Origin: Runella sp. CRIBMP
GTDB lineage: Bacteria; Bacteroidota; Bacteroidia; Cytophagales; Spirosomataceae
Direction of reading: 5' to 3'
DNA: 59,293 nucleotides
NCBI RefSeq assembly: GCF_009905605.1
Contig: NZ_JAAAKZ010000026.1
Coordinates: 1-59,293, forward strand
Shown: piece after piece, positions 40,001-48,769 of the stretch
Numbering within the stretch: position 1 is the stretch's first letter
Layout of the letters: the number at the start of each line of letters is the position of its first letter
Notes under the pieces: model-generated
Database searches by the model: none
The model's input: the letters and a program-made list of their open reading frames with translations, nothing else
What the model was told of the DNA's origin: nothing
Translations under genes and position numbers: made by a program

Positions 40001-42970
40001 ATGAAAACACATTTCCTTTTAGCGGTATTCTCCCTTTCTTCCCTCTTACTCCGCGCCCAAACCTTGCCCAATCCCATTCTGTTTTGTACCCAAGTGCCTC
40101 AACCGTTTGGTTTTGCCACCAGCTTAGAGACCTTTGGCAATCATCAGGCAAGCACCTTTTCGGCCCCGCGAGGCGGCGACCTTTATATTCGCTATCCCGA
40201 CGGCTCGCTGAAGAATCTGACCCAAACGGCAGGTTACGGGCAAACGGGAATGCAGGGCGCTACGTCTATTGCAGTACGTGACCCATCTGTGCATTGGAGT
40301 GGCACCAAAGCAGTGTTCAGCATGGTTATCGGCTCGGCTACGGCCCGTTATCAGGTTCAGAGCTACCGTTGGAAGTTATACGAGATTACGGGGTTAGGTA
40401 AAAATGATAACCCTGTGATTACGCTCGTGCCCAACCAACCAGTGGGCTACAACAACATTCAGCCGATTTATGGCACCGACGACCGCATCCTTTTTACGAC
40501 AGATATGCCCCTCGGCGGGGCTGCGCACCTGTATCCACAGCACGACGAATACGAATCTTCCCCCATTGTGTCGGGGATTTGGCGGCTCGACCCCAATGCT
40601 TGTTCGATGACCGACGGGCTCGAAATGTTGACTCATTCGCCATCGGGAGATTTTACGCCAAGCATTGACCACGCTGGGCGCGTCATCTTCACGCGGTGGG
40701 ACCACCTTCAGCGCGACCAACAGGCCGATGCAGACATCATCGACAACACAGGTTACGGCACTTTTAACTACGCCGACGAAACCGCCAACGCCACCAAATC
40801 GTCTATTTTACCCGACGTAGAAATCTTCCCTGAGCCGCGTCCTGGCCGAACCGATTTACTTTCGCTGCCACAGTGGGCCAATACCAATCCCCAAAACTTC
40901 AATATTTTCAATCCTTGGATGATGAACGAAGACGGCACCGAAATGGAAATGCTCAACCACTTGGGCCGGCACGAAATGGGGAATTATATGACCCAAAATT
41001 TTACCAATGACCCCAATCTACACGATTTCTACACGCCTATCAGTCCGACGCCGATTCGGGCGATGTTTCATATTCGCGAATCCCCCGTCACGCCCGGTCT
41101 TTATTACGGAATCGAAGCCCCCGAGTTTGGAACACACGCCTCAGGAATGGTGGTAAAAGTAAACGCACCGCCCGGAATGCACCCCGAACAAATTACTTTT
41201 ACCTACGTTACGCACCCAGACACGCGCTCTCCCGACGAAACACCGAGCGCAAACCACAGCGGTATGTATCGCACTCCCCTGCCGCTTTCGGATGGACAGG
41301 TCATTGTATCGCACTCACACGCAACAGATTACGATGAAAACATAGGCTCTCCTGGCACTCCGCTCAGCAAATACGATTATCGCATTCGTCTTTTGGAAGC
41401 CACTGGCAGCTATTTTAAAGCCTCGGCCACGGCTTTGACGGGAGCGGGCATCACCAAAACCGTATCTTGGTGGAGCCCCGATGAGTTATTGACGTATTCA
41501 GGAGTACTTTGGGAAACCTACCCAGTAGAAGTAAAAGTTACCCCTCGTCCAACAACGCCTACCCTCCATTTGCAAACCGTTGCCCCTTCTGAGCAGGCAC
41601 TTTTTGCGGCGGCGGGCGTGAATTTGCACGATTTTCAAAAATTTCTCCGTCGCAATAACCTATCCGTCCTTGCCATCCGTGACGTGACCAGCCGGGACGA
41701 CGCCGACCAACAACAACCGTTTAATTTAAAGGTGTCGGGCAGCGCCCACCAAACCATCAATCCAATCAGCCCCTCCCCTGTTTATGAAGTAAAACACCTC
41801 CAATTTTTACAAAACGATTTGTTGCGCGGTATCGGCGGAATGGCAACACCCAAACCCGGGCGAAGAGGCATTGCCAAGTTTTTGCATGACCCCACGTCCG
41901 TAGTTTACAATCCGCCAACCACCGGTGCCCAAGGCAGTGCCAATATCCATCCCGACGGCTCCGCCGCCATGATTGTACCCGCCAAACGCGCCCTGACTTG
42001 GCAACTAACCGACGTCAACAATAGGGGAATTGTACGGGAACGGTTATGGATAAGCACCAAAGCAGGTGAAGTACGAACTTGCACGTCCTGTCACGGCGAA
42101 AGCACGTTGAACCAAGCTGGCTCACCCTCACCCGCCAATGCCCCGCAGGCTTTGACTACCCTACTGAATTACGTAAAAGGAATCGACCGCGACAACGACG
42201 GCATCAAAGACATTTACGATGCTTTTCCTACCGACGCGGCACGGCATATTGCTGAGCCTGTAAATGAGCAGTTTGTTGCCAGCTTAACCCATTGGATTAA
42301 CCAAAACCTTGACAACGATGCCGTTGTGTGGACTACGGAAAGTAACACCTGTCATGCCAACGCTGCCGTAATCAATAACCGAGCCGCCGATAATACTGGA
42401 AAGGTAGACCGACTCAAACGTTTTGTTGATCTTTCCAACATGGATTCTGCCAGCCTTACTTTTGAAGTAGCCTATGCCCGTTATGATGCTGTAAAATTCG
42501 ATAAACTTAGGGTTTGGGGCATTTCGTGCGACGGAACCCAACAACTTCTTTATGATAAATCAGGAAGTACGCTGGCCACCGCTCCCGACCAAACAGGGCT
42601 TTTTACCCCTGCAGATTGCAGCCAATGGCGCAAAGAAACGATTAATCTATCAGCCTATGCTGGAAAAACCCTAGAGTTGGTCTTTGAGGATGTGGGCGGA
42701 TGGGGCAATCGGCTGTTTTTGGACAACATTCTCATTCAGGAAACGGGCGTTTCTCCTCCCTGCCCCGATACACGCCTTGTGTTAGGAACCATCACCACTG
42801 GAAAATACGACGCAGCTACAACAATTGTCACTCAAAACGGTGGGCCAACAACGGTTTCAACTAGCACAAATGTACTGTTCAACGCGGGAAAATCGGTCAC
42901 TCTTCAACCGGGTTTTGAAGCGCAAAAGGGCAGTATTTTTAAAGCATATATTGACGGATGCGGTTATTAA
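40001..42970 (+). CDS. Large secreted protein with a haem-binding motif and HzsA/TolB-like region
   Basis: 989 residues from the ATG at 40001 (signal peptide MKTHFLLAVFSLSSLLLRAQ). An ATG at 39977 would add eight residues. The first 550 residues look like a beta-propeller with many W/D/G strands (GIWRLDPN, RVIFTRWDHLQRDQQADAD), as in HzsA-like proteins. A single c-type haem motif C-T-S-C-H is at residues 694-698. A D-x-D-N-D-G-type calcium site (DRDNDGIKD) follows, then a carbohydrate-binding-like sandwich. The last 70 residues (LQPGFEAQKGSIFKAYIDGC) match the C-terminal coat-hanger domain of Bacteroidota exports. The substrate is unknown. Confidence 0.75.
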   Translation: MKTHFLLAVFSLSSLLLRAQTLPNPILFCTQVPQPFGFATSLETFGNHQASTFSAPRGGDLYIRYPDGSLKNLTQTAGYGQTGMQGATSIAVRDPSVHWSGTKAVFSMVIGSATARYQVQSYRWKLYEITGLGKNDNPVITLVPNQPVGYNNIQPIYGTDDRILFTTDMPLGGAAHLYPQHDEYESSPIVSGIWRLDPNACSMTDGLEMLTHSPSGDFTPSIDHAGRVIFTRWDHLQRDQQADADIIDNTGYGTFNYADETANATKSSILPDVEIFPEPRPGRTDLLSLPQWANTNPQNFNIFNPWMMNEDGTEMEMLNHLGRHEMGNYMTQNFTNDPNLHDFYTPISPTPIRAMFHIRESPVTPGLYYGIEAPEFGTHASGMVVKVNAPPGMHPEQITFTYVTHPDTRSPDETPSANHSGMYRTPLPLSDGQVIVSHSHATDYDENIGSPGTPLSKYDYRIRLLEATGSYFKASATALTGAGITKTVSWWSPDELLTYSGVLWETYPVEVKVTPRPTTPTLHLQTVAPSEQALFAAAGVNLHDFQKFLRRNNLSVLAIRDVTSRDDADQQQPFNLKVSGSAHQTINPISPSPVYEVKHLQFLQNDLLRGIGGMATPKPGRRGIAKFLHDPTSVVYNPPTTGAQGSANIHPDGSAAMIVPAKRALTWQLTDVNNRGIVRERLWISTKAGEVRTCTSCHGESTLNQAGSPSPANAPQALTTLLNYVKGIDRDNDGIKDIYDAFPTDAARHIAEPVNEQFVASLTHWINQNLDNDAVVWTTESNTCHANAAVINNRAADNTGKVDRLKRFVDLSNMDSASLTFEVAYARYDAVKFDKLRVWGISCDGTQQLLYDKSGSTLATAPDQTGLFTPADCSQWRKETINLSAYAGKTLELVFEDVGGWGNRLFLDNILIQETGVSPPCPDTRLVLGTITTGKYDAATTIVTQNGGPTTVSTSTNVLFNAGKSVTLQPGFEAQKGSIFKAYIDGCGY

Positions 42971-43266
42971 ATGTTAAATCATCCCCGAAAGCGGGCAGAA
43001 AGTACTCCCAGTGATGGATTATTAAATGATTGTTAAAATTTACACGTTTCCAAATGAGCCTCACTACCACTCATTTAGGTCATTCTTTCATTTATTATGT
43101 TTAATTAGGAAGTAAGTCCCTTCAAAAAATCAAAACCGTTGCTTTGCTAAGGGTTAAGTGCCAACTGCTTACTACCAAATCGTGAAACATTTAACATTTT
43201 TTACGTGGAACAGTTTGGCAGAGTCCGAATAAAGATGGATATTTGAAGGCGGTAAACCTAACAACA
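42971..43266. promoter_or_regulatory. parA upstream region with two parS-like half sites
   Basis: 296 bases. CGTGAAACA (43184-43192) and CGTGGAACA (43205-43213) each match the right half of the parS consensus TGTTtCACGTGaAACA, but neither has a proper left half. They may be degenerate ParB or Noc-like sites. Nothing else was recognised. Confidence 0.35.
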
Positions 43267-44070
43267 ATGGGCAAGATTATAGCAATAGCCAACCAAAAAG
43301 GTGGCGTCGGTAAAACGACCACTGCCATCAACCTGGCAGCAAGTTTAGCAGTACTGGATTTTAAAACCTTAATCGTAGACGCTGACCCTCAGGCCAACTC
43401 TACGTCGGGCTTGGGTTTTAACCCCAAAGAAATCGAATACAGCATTTACGAATGTATGGTAGAAGGCGTCATTCCTCAAGAAGCCATCGTAGAAACCAAC
43501 TTCGAGAATCTGTACCTTTTGCCTTCTCATATCGACCTTGTAGGAGCGGAGATTGAAATGATTAATCTCAAAAACCGCGAGGAAAAAATGAAGGAAGCTT
43601 TGTGGCCCATCAAAGAAGACTACGATTTTGTCATCATTGACTGCTCTCCCTCACTGGGTTTGATTACCATCAACAGCCTCACGGCCGCCGATTCGGTGAT
43701 TGTACCCGTACAGTGCGAATATTTTGCGTTGGAAGGTCTGGGTAAATTGCTCAATACTATTAAAATTATCCAAACCCGACTCAATACCAATTTGGCCATC
43801 GAAGGCATTCTACTGACCATGTATGACATGCGCGTACGCCTTTCTAACCAAGTCGTCAATGAGGTGACAGCGCATTTCAAACACATGGTTTTCAATACTA
43901 TCATCCCCCGGAATATCCGTCTCAGTGAATCTCCGAGCTACGGTGTTCCTACCATTGCGCAGGATTCCGACAGCAAGGGCGCGGTCAGTTATCTCAACCT
44001 TGCCCGCGAAATTTTAAGTAAGAATGGGCTGCTTGAACAGGACGAACAAACCGTACGAAAAGCCAATTAA
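43267..44070 (+). CDS. parA: Chromosome partitioning ATPase ParA (Soj)
   Basis: 267 residues from the ATG at 43267; an upstream frame to 43243 is not needed. Deviant Walker A N-Q-K-G-G-V-G-K-T-T near 9-18, then D-A-D-P-Q-A-N-S-T near 40, and Walker B-like I-I-D-C-S-P-S-L-G. There is no N-terminal DNA-binding extension, so it is the chromosomal Soj type. It works with ParB on origin segregation at the nucleoid. The parB gene follows after about 100 bases. Confidence 0.95.
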   Translation: MGKIIAIANQKGGVGKTTTAINLAASLAVLDFKTLIVDADPQANSTSGLGFNPKEIEYSIYECMVEGVIPQEAIVETNFENLYLLPSHIDLVGAEIEMINLKNREEKMKEALWPIKEDYDFVIIDCSPSLGLITINSLTAADSVIVPVQCEYFALEGLGKLLNTIKIIQTRLNTNLAIEGILLTMYDMRVRLSNQVVNEVTAHFKHMVFNTIIPRNIRLSESPSYGVPTIAQDSDSKGAVSYLNLAREILSKNGLLEQDEQTVRKAN

Positions 44071-44173
44071 TTTCCTAGCGGGCTGTTTTGTTCCGCATTA
44101 TTGGCATAAGTAACAGGTTTACAAAAAGTTACGTCTTTCATTCAACCCAACATTCATAAAAAATCTTCTACAC

Positions 44174-45094
44174 ATGGAAAATATTGGAAAAGCGGCTCCT
44201 AAAAAAATGACAGGACTCGGACGTGGTTTGGGTGCATTACTCCATGACAGCGATAACGTCAACCGTTCAACTCGTCCTCTGCCCTACGACAATGTGAGCA
44301 TGATGAGCGAAATTCACGTTGAGCAGATAGATGTAAACCCTTTTCAACCTCGTACGCGTTTTGATGAAGAAGCCCTCAATGAACTAGCGGAATCTATTCG
44401 TATTCAGGGTATTATCCAACCCATCACCGTACGTCAGATTGGCCGAGACCGCTACCAGTTGATTTCGGGAGAGCGACGTTTGCAGGCTTCAAAGCTAGCA
44501 GGTCTGACCCACATTCCTTCGTACATCCGGACGGCCAACGACCAGCAAATGCTGGAAATGGCCTTGATTGAAAACATACAACGCGAAAACCTCAACGCCA
44601 TCGAAATTGCCCTGAGTTATCAGCGACTGATCTCTGATTGTGGTCTCAAGCAAGACGAATTGGGTGAGCGCGTCGGCAAAAACCGTACAACGGTCAACAA
44701 TTACATTCGTTTGCTCAAACTCCCGCCCATGATTCAGGCCGCCCTGCGCGACGACCAAATCACGATGGGCCACGCCCGAGCCATCATCAACATTGACAAT
44801 CCAGACGTACAGCTTAAACTGTTTCGTAAAACCATCGAAGAAGCTTGGTCGGTACGCAAAGTAGAAGATGCCGTGCGGAGTCTCCAGATGGAAACGCCCG
44901 ACCCTAACTCCCACGACCGTCGCCCGAGTGTGGTAAAGCAGGAAATGCGGTCGTTGCAGTTTAAACTTTCTTCGTATTTTGGTTCAAAGGTTTCTATTAA
45001 AACCGACGACAAACAAAAAGGAGAAATAAAAATCCCTTTTACTTCGCAGGATGAGTTGGAACGGATTTTAAAGGTTTTAAAATTTGAATCGTGA
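44174..45094 (+). CDS. parB: Chromosome partitioning protein ParB (Spo0J)
   Basis: 306 residues. It starts with the ParA-contacting G-L-G-R-G-L-G-A-L-L motif, followed by the CTPase/N-domain (N-P-F-Q-P-R, then GERRLQASKLAG with the GERR CTP-binding box near 100 and E-N-I-Q-R-E-N-L), a helix-turn-helix (QDELGERVGKNRTTVNNYIR near 165) and a C-terminal dimer domain. It binds parS near the origin, and degenerate half sites lie upstream of parA. Its stop overlaps the next gene's GTG. Confidence 0.95.
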   Translation: MENIGKAAPKKMTGLGRGLGALLHDSDNVNRSTRPLPYDNVSMMSEIHVEQIDVNPFQPRTRFDEEALNELAESIRIQGIIQPITVRQIGRDRYQLISGERRLQASKLAGLTHIPSYIRTANDQQMLEMALIENIQRENLNAIEIALSYQRLISDCGLKQDELGERVGKNRTTVNNYIRLLKLPPMIQAALRDDQITMGHARAIINIDNPDVQLKLFRKTIEEAWSVRKVEDAVRSLQMETPDPNSHDRRPSVVKQEMRSLQFKLSSYFGSKVSIKTDDKQKGEIKIPFTSQDELERILKVLKFES

Positions 45095-45783
45095 TACGGT
45101 CGGGATTATTGATCATTTGCTGGTGTGTGGTGGGGTTGTCAGGAGTAATGAGCCAGCAAGTTAAAACAGACTCCCTGCAAAAGCGCTTTGCCCGTTTGGC
45201 AACACTTGCCGATACCCTGCGCCCTGATTCACTCAAAAACGCTCAGGGACTGAAAGATACCCTGGCCAAAATCGTGGCCCCAGCCAAGCCTGCTGCCAAG
45301 CACAGCCCCCGTAAAGCCGCTATGTATTCGCTCGTGGTGCCAAGCCTTGGACAGGCGTACAACAAACAGTATTGGAAAATGCCTTTTGTGTACGCGGGTT
45401 TCGGAACGGTCATTTATTTTATCCGTTATTTCAATATTCGGTACCACGACTATCTAACGCCCTACATTGACAGTTATAATCCTGTAACAGGCGCGGCATT
45501 ACGGACAGAAGCACCTGTATATATTCGGGGTCAAAAAATAACGCGTACCCTAACGATTGAGCAGATTACGAAAGGGAAAGATTTTTATCGTCGCTACCGG
45601 GATTTGAATTTTGTGATGCTAACGGCCGTTTGGGCGCTTAACATCATCGAAGCCAACGTAGCGGCTCACTTAAAAACCTTTGATATGTCGGAAGATATAT
45701 CGTTTCGAGTTCAGCCCGATGCTGGCTATAATTCATTTACGGGGGGCATCATCGGGGCTAAAATAGTGATACCGATTAAATAA
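45091..45783 (+). CDS. DUF5683 membrane protein
   Basis: 230 residues. The GTG start overlaps the parB stop by four bases (GTGA), indicating coupling. A signal-like N-terminus (LLIICWCVVGLSG) is followed by a Ser/Ala/Lys-rich linker and then the DUF5683 core H-S-P-R-K-A-A-M-Y-S and P-S-L-G-Q-A-Y-N-K-Q-Y-W-K, with two membrane segments. Homologues sit behind parAB in many Bacteroidota, but the function is unknown. Conserved linkage hints at a role coupling segregation to the envelope. Confidence 0.85.
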   Translation: MIRSGLLIICWCVVGLSGVMSQQVKTDSLQKRFARLATLADTLRPDSLKNAQGLKDTLAKIVAPAKPAAKHSPRKAAMYSLVVPSLGQAYNKQYWKMPFVYAGFGTVIYFIRYFNIRYHDYLTPYIDSYNPVTGAALRTEAPVYIRGQKITRTLTIEQITKGKDFYRRYRDLNFVMLTAVWALNIIEANVAAHLKTFDMSEDISFRVQPDAGYNSFTGGIIGAKIVIPIK

Positions 45784-45856
45784 TAATTTGCTGATTGCTC
45801 ATTCATTCACCTTTAACGCATACCAGTGCTTTGGCACAAAATAAATTTTCAAATTA

Positions 45857-46576
45857 ATGAATATTCTTCTTCTGGGCTACGGCAAAATGGGCAAAGTAAT
45901 CGAACAAATCGCCCTGAGTCGCGGTCACCAAATTGTCGGAAAAATTGACGTTACCAATCGCCACGAGCTGGATACTTTCAGCCGAGACAATGTAGATGCC
46001 GTCATTGAATTTAGCGCCCCCGAAGCCGCCTACGAAAACCTCAAATGGTGCATGAACAAAGGCTTGCCCACCGTATGCGGCACCACGGGTTGGCTGGATC
46101 ACCGCGCCGAAATCGAACAACTTTGCCAAGCGCACGGAGCCGCTTTTTTCTACGCCTCCAATTACAGCATCGGCGTCAACTTGTTTTTTAGATTGAACAA
46201 GTACTTGGCCAAGCTCATTGCGCCCTATCCACAGTATAGCGTTCATACCACCGAAATTCACCATATCCATAAGCTAGACGCGCCCAGTGGCACAGCCATT
46301 ACGCTCGCCGAAGGCCTGATAGAGCACCTCGCGGCCAAAACGGAATGGGCCAATCAGGCCGATGTTGCCGAAAATCAAATCCCGATTGTATCTTTGCGCG
46401 AAGGTGAAGTGCCTGGCACTCACGTTATCCGCTATGACTCTGCCGTTGATAGCATCGAGATTCAACACGTGGCCCATAGCCGTCAAGGATTTGCTTTAGG
46501 GGCCGTCGTCGCCGCTGAATGGCTCTCCCCTCGCAAGGGAGTCTACGGCATGGACGATTTACTCGGCGAAGACTAA
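45857..46576 (+). CDS. dapB: 4-hydroxy-tetrahydrodipicolinate reductase
   Basis: 239 residues, a little shorter than E. coli DapB and usual for Bacteroidota. N-terminal Rossmann motif L-G-Y-G-K-M-G-K, active-site region E-I-H-H-I-H-K-L-D-A-P-S-G-T-A near 135-150, and late R-E-G-E-V-P-G-T-H. It reduces HTPA with NAD(P)H in the diaminopimelate/lysine pathway, feeding the cell wall. The signal peptidase gene follows with a 39-base gap and is probably cotranscribed. Confidence 0.95.
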   Translation: MNILLLGYGKMGKVIEQIALSRGHQIVGKIDVTNRHELDTFSRDNVDAVIEFSAPEAAYENLKWCMNKGLPTVCGTTGWLDHRAEIEQLCQAHGAAFFYASNYSIGVNLFFRLNKYLAKLIAPYPQYSVHTTEIHHIHKLDAPSGTAITLAEGLIEHLAAKTEWANQADVAENQIPIVSLREGEVPGTHVIRYDSAVDSIEIQHVAHSRQGFALGAVVAAEWLSPRKGVYGMDDLLGED

Positions 46577-46615
46577 GTTTTTCATTCACCAAATTTGCAT
46601 TCAATACTACCGGAA

Positions 46616-47755
46616 ATGTCAAAACCCAACCCCAAAAAATCTGCCTTTAGAGAGTGGCTTGATTCCATTGTTTTTGCCGTCGTGGCAGCTACCTTAATCC
46701 GTTGGTTATTTTTAGAAGCCTACACCATTCCTTCGTCTTCGATGGAGAAGAGCCTGTTGATTGGCGACTTCCTCTTTGTGAGTAAACTGCATTACGGTGC
46801 CCGCACCCCGGGAACGCCCTTGCAAGTGCCACTGACCCACCAAACCATCTGGGGAACTAATATTCCGTCTTTTTCGACCCTGATTCAACTTCCAATGTAC
46901 CGCCTGCCGGGCTTTTCGGACGTAAAACGCAACGATGTGGTGGTATTCAACTATCCCGGCGACCCCGATGAGCCGTTTGAAGATCCCGCACAGGGCAACG
47001 GCGGCTACAAAGCATTCCCTGTTGATTTGCGTACCAACTTCATCAAACGCTGTATTGCCGTCGGTGGCGACTTGGTTGATATTAAAGGCGCCGATGTGTA
47101 CGTGAACGGCAAACCCGCCGAAGTTCCCGCTAAAGCGCAGTTTTACTACCGCATGTGGTCTACGGACTTATTGGATGACCGTTTCTTTGAAAATGAAGAC
47201 ATTCAGGATTACAGCTCGTACCCCAGCGATTCTTTGGCTCCCAACAAATTTTTATACCAGATTCGCACGACCCCACAAATTGTGGAAGGTTTGTTGAAAC
47301 ACCCATTTATTAAGGACGTAAAACACGAATATCGCTATGCCCCTACAAGCACCGAAATGGGGCTATTTCCAGCGGGTGCCAAGCAAAATCCTGACTTTTG
47401 GGGCCCGATTCAAGTTCCCAAAGCAGGCCTGACCATTCAACTCGACTCGGCTAATGTGTCAAAATATGGCCATGTGATTAAGTTCTTTGACCACAATGAC
47501 GCCTCAAAAGTAGTCGTGGACAAAAACTCCATCAGCATCGACGGCAAAGCCATCACAAGTTATACTTTCAAGCAGGATTATTACTTTATGATGGGCGATA
47601 ACCGCTATGAATCCGCAGATTCACGCTTTTGGGGCTTTGTGCCCGCCGATCACATCGTCGGCAAAGCGGTCTTTATCTGGATGTCCATTGACCCCAATCC
47701 AAAGTCAATTCTCAACAAAATTCGTTGGAATCGTTTGTTTAGAATCATTGATTAA
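46616..47755 (+). CDS. lepB: Signal peptidase I
   Basis: 379 residues from the ATG at 46616 (a TTG at 46595 is not needed). An N-terminal membrane anchor (DSIVFAVVAATLIRWLF) precedes the catalytic serine in P-S-S-S-M-E near 40. The general-base Lys region is in T-N-F-I-K-R-C-I-A-V-G-G-D near 146, and the last motif is M-G-D-N-R-Y-E-S-A-D-S-R near 330. The insertion between the catalytic motifs is large, as in Bacteroidota. It cleaves Sec signal peptides at the outer face of the inner membrane. Confidence 0.95.
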   Translation: MSKPNPKKSAFREWLDSIVFAVVAATLIRWLFLEAYTIPSSSMEKSLLIGDFLFVSKLHYGARTPGTPLQVPLTHQTIWGTNIPSFSTLIQLPMYRLPGFSDVKRNDVVVFNYPGDPDEPFEDPAQGNGGYKAFPVDLRTNFIKRCIAVGGDLVDIKGADVYVNGKPAEVPAKAQFYYRMWSTDLLDDRFFENEDIQDYSSYPSDSLAPNKFLYQIRTTPQIVEGLLKHPFIKDVKHEYRYAPTSTEMGLFPAGAKQNPDFWGPIQVPKAGLTIQLDSANVSKYGHVIKFFDHNDASKVVVDKNSISIDGKAITSYTFKQDYYFMMGDNRYESADSRFWGFVPADHIVGKAVFIWMSIDPNPKSILNKIRWNRLFRIID

Positions 47756-47772
47756 GACTTTCTGTTTGTACG

Positions 47773-47803
47773 AAGAGCCGCAACGTGTTGCGGCTCTTTT
47801 TTA
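47773..47803 (+). terminator. Rho-independent terminator of lepB
   Basis: AAGAGCCGCAAC / GTTGCGGCTCTT with a two-base loop and a T-run. Confidence 0.88.
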
Positions 47804-47978
47804 TGCCGTACATTGGGTTGTAAGCAACCCAAACGTTGGTTTTGAGAAACCAGCTCCACGGCCAACAATGCAACGTTTGTGTAGAAGGGCGAATCGCCGA
47901 TACGATTCTTACAACCTAAAATTTTTCTAATCTTTACTTTGGAAGGGAGGTCGTTGGGGAAAACGCACCAACAATGGC
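47803..47978. repeat. Palindrome-ended dispersed repeat, copy 4 (diverged)
   Basis: Left end TGCCGTACATTGGGTTG... and right end ...GCACCAACAATGGC share the outer bases (TGCC...GGCA) and arm words of copies 1-3 in the island at 2591-6097. It starts just after the lepB terminator and precedes the DUF433 gene, again at the edge of an accessory patch. Confidence 0.5.
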
Positions 47979-48055
47979 AAAAGATAACGGCAACAGGGTC
48001 AGGGATGCACCAACCAGATAAAATCAGTATATATGTTCGAAAAAATCAACCAGCT

Positions 48056-48289
48056 ATGAATGCACTGTTAAGTCGTATTACAATCAACCCCGATATATGT
48101 CACGGAAAACCAACTATTCGTAACAAACGCTATCCTGTAGAGCTCATTTTAGATTTACTCTCGGCAGGAAGCACTCACCGGGAAATACTGGATGATTATC
48201 CCTCTCTGGAAAACGACGATATTTTAGCATGTCTGACTTACGCAGCTAAACTTTCAAAAGTCAAAAGCATCCAAAAAGTATTGGTATGA
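48056..48289 (+). CDS. DUF433 antitoxin
   Basis: 77 residues from the ATG at 48056. An upstream open frame lies in the repeat. The family signature is clear: I-T-I-N-P-D-I-C-H-G-K-P-T-I near 8 and later L-L-S-A-G-S-T-H-R-E-I-L-D-D-Y-P, the helix-turn-helix of DUF433. These are antitoxins of DUF5615 PIN-like toxins. The stop overlaps the toxin start (ATGA), the normal arrangement, but the toxin is broken. Confidence 0.85.
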   Translation: MNALLSRITINPDICHGKPTIRNKRYPVELILDLLSAGSTHREILDDYPSLENDDILACLTYAAKLSKVKSIQKVLV

Positions 48290-48411
48290 AGTTTTTGGTA
48301 GATGCACAATTGTTGGATTTGTTTCGCAAGAATTTTCAGCAGATTGTGGGACTTTTTGGCTATTGCAATTTTGTAGAAATGGACAATATTGAACTCATTG
48401 CTCACGAATGA
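48286..48411 (+). pseudogene. DUF5615 toxin with an internal deletion
   Basis: 41 codons. The first nine residues M-K-F-L-V-D-A-Q-L are the standard start of DUF5615 PIN-like toxins, and the remainder (FVEMDNIELIAHE) matches their C-terminal end. The catalytic middle, about 60 residues in full-length members, is missing without loss of frame, so the acidic active site is gone. The antitoxin has been kept. Deletion extent is estimated from the family. Confidence 0.7.
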
Positions 48412-48420
48412 GTTGATAAA

Positions 48421-48660
48421 AGGAATTTTGAAGGCTGTAAAACAGATGGTTTGGCAATTACCGTGCTATATATAAATACTCTTTTTATATTACATTCTGG
48501 GTGGCCTTCGGAAGACCCCGCACAACGGATGTTTTTGAAAGCCAAAACAAAGGAGTTTGGAAGGCTATAAAGCAGATGGTTTGACAATCACCGTGTTACA
48601 AACACTATGTTTATTTTTGGCTCAGAGTGGCCTCGAACAACGGAGGGTTAGGGTCGGGGT
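48421..48660. repeat. Degenerate direct repeat of about 120 bp
   Basis: GAAGGCTGTAAAACAGATGG (from 48429) recurs as GAAGGCTATAAAGCAGATGG (from about 48560). The copies continue in parallel through ACCGTG, a T-rich stretch and a GTGGCCT word, then drift apart. The region 48412-48769 has no convincing gene and may be remains of a duplicated coding segment. Confidence 0.55.
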
Positions 48661-48769
48661 TGTCTTTCAGAACATCCCAAATAACGGAGGAGATGATGAT
48701 TTACTGAGTTTAGGCATCTACAAAAACACTACCATTGTAAGTATGGCACAATTTATCCAACTCCTTGCA

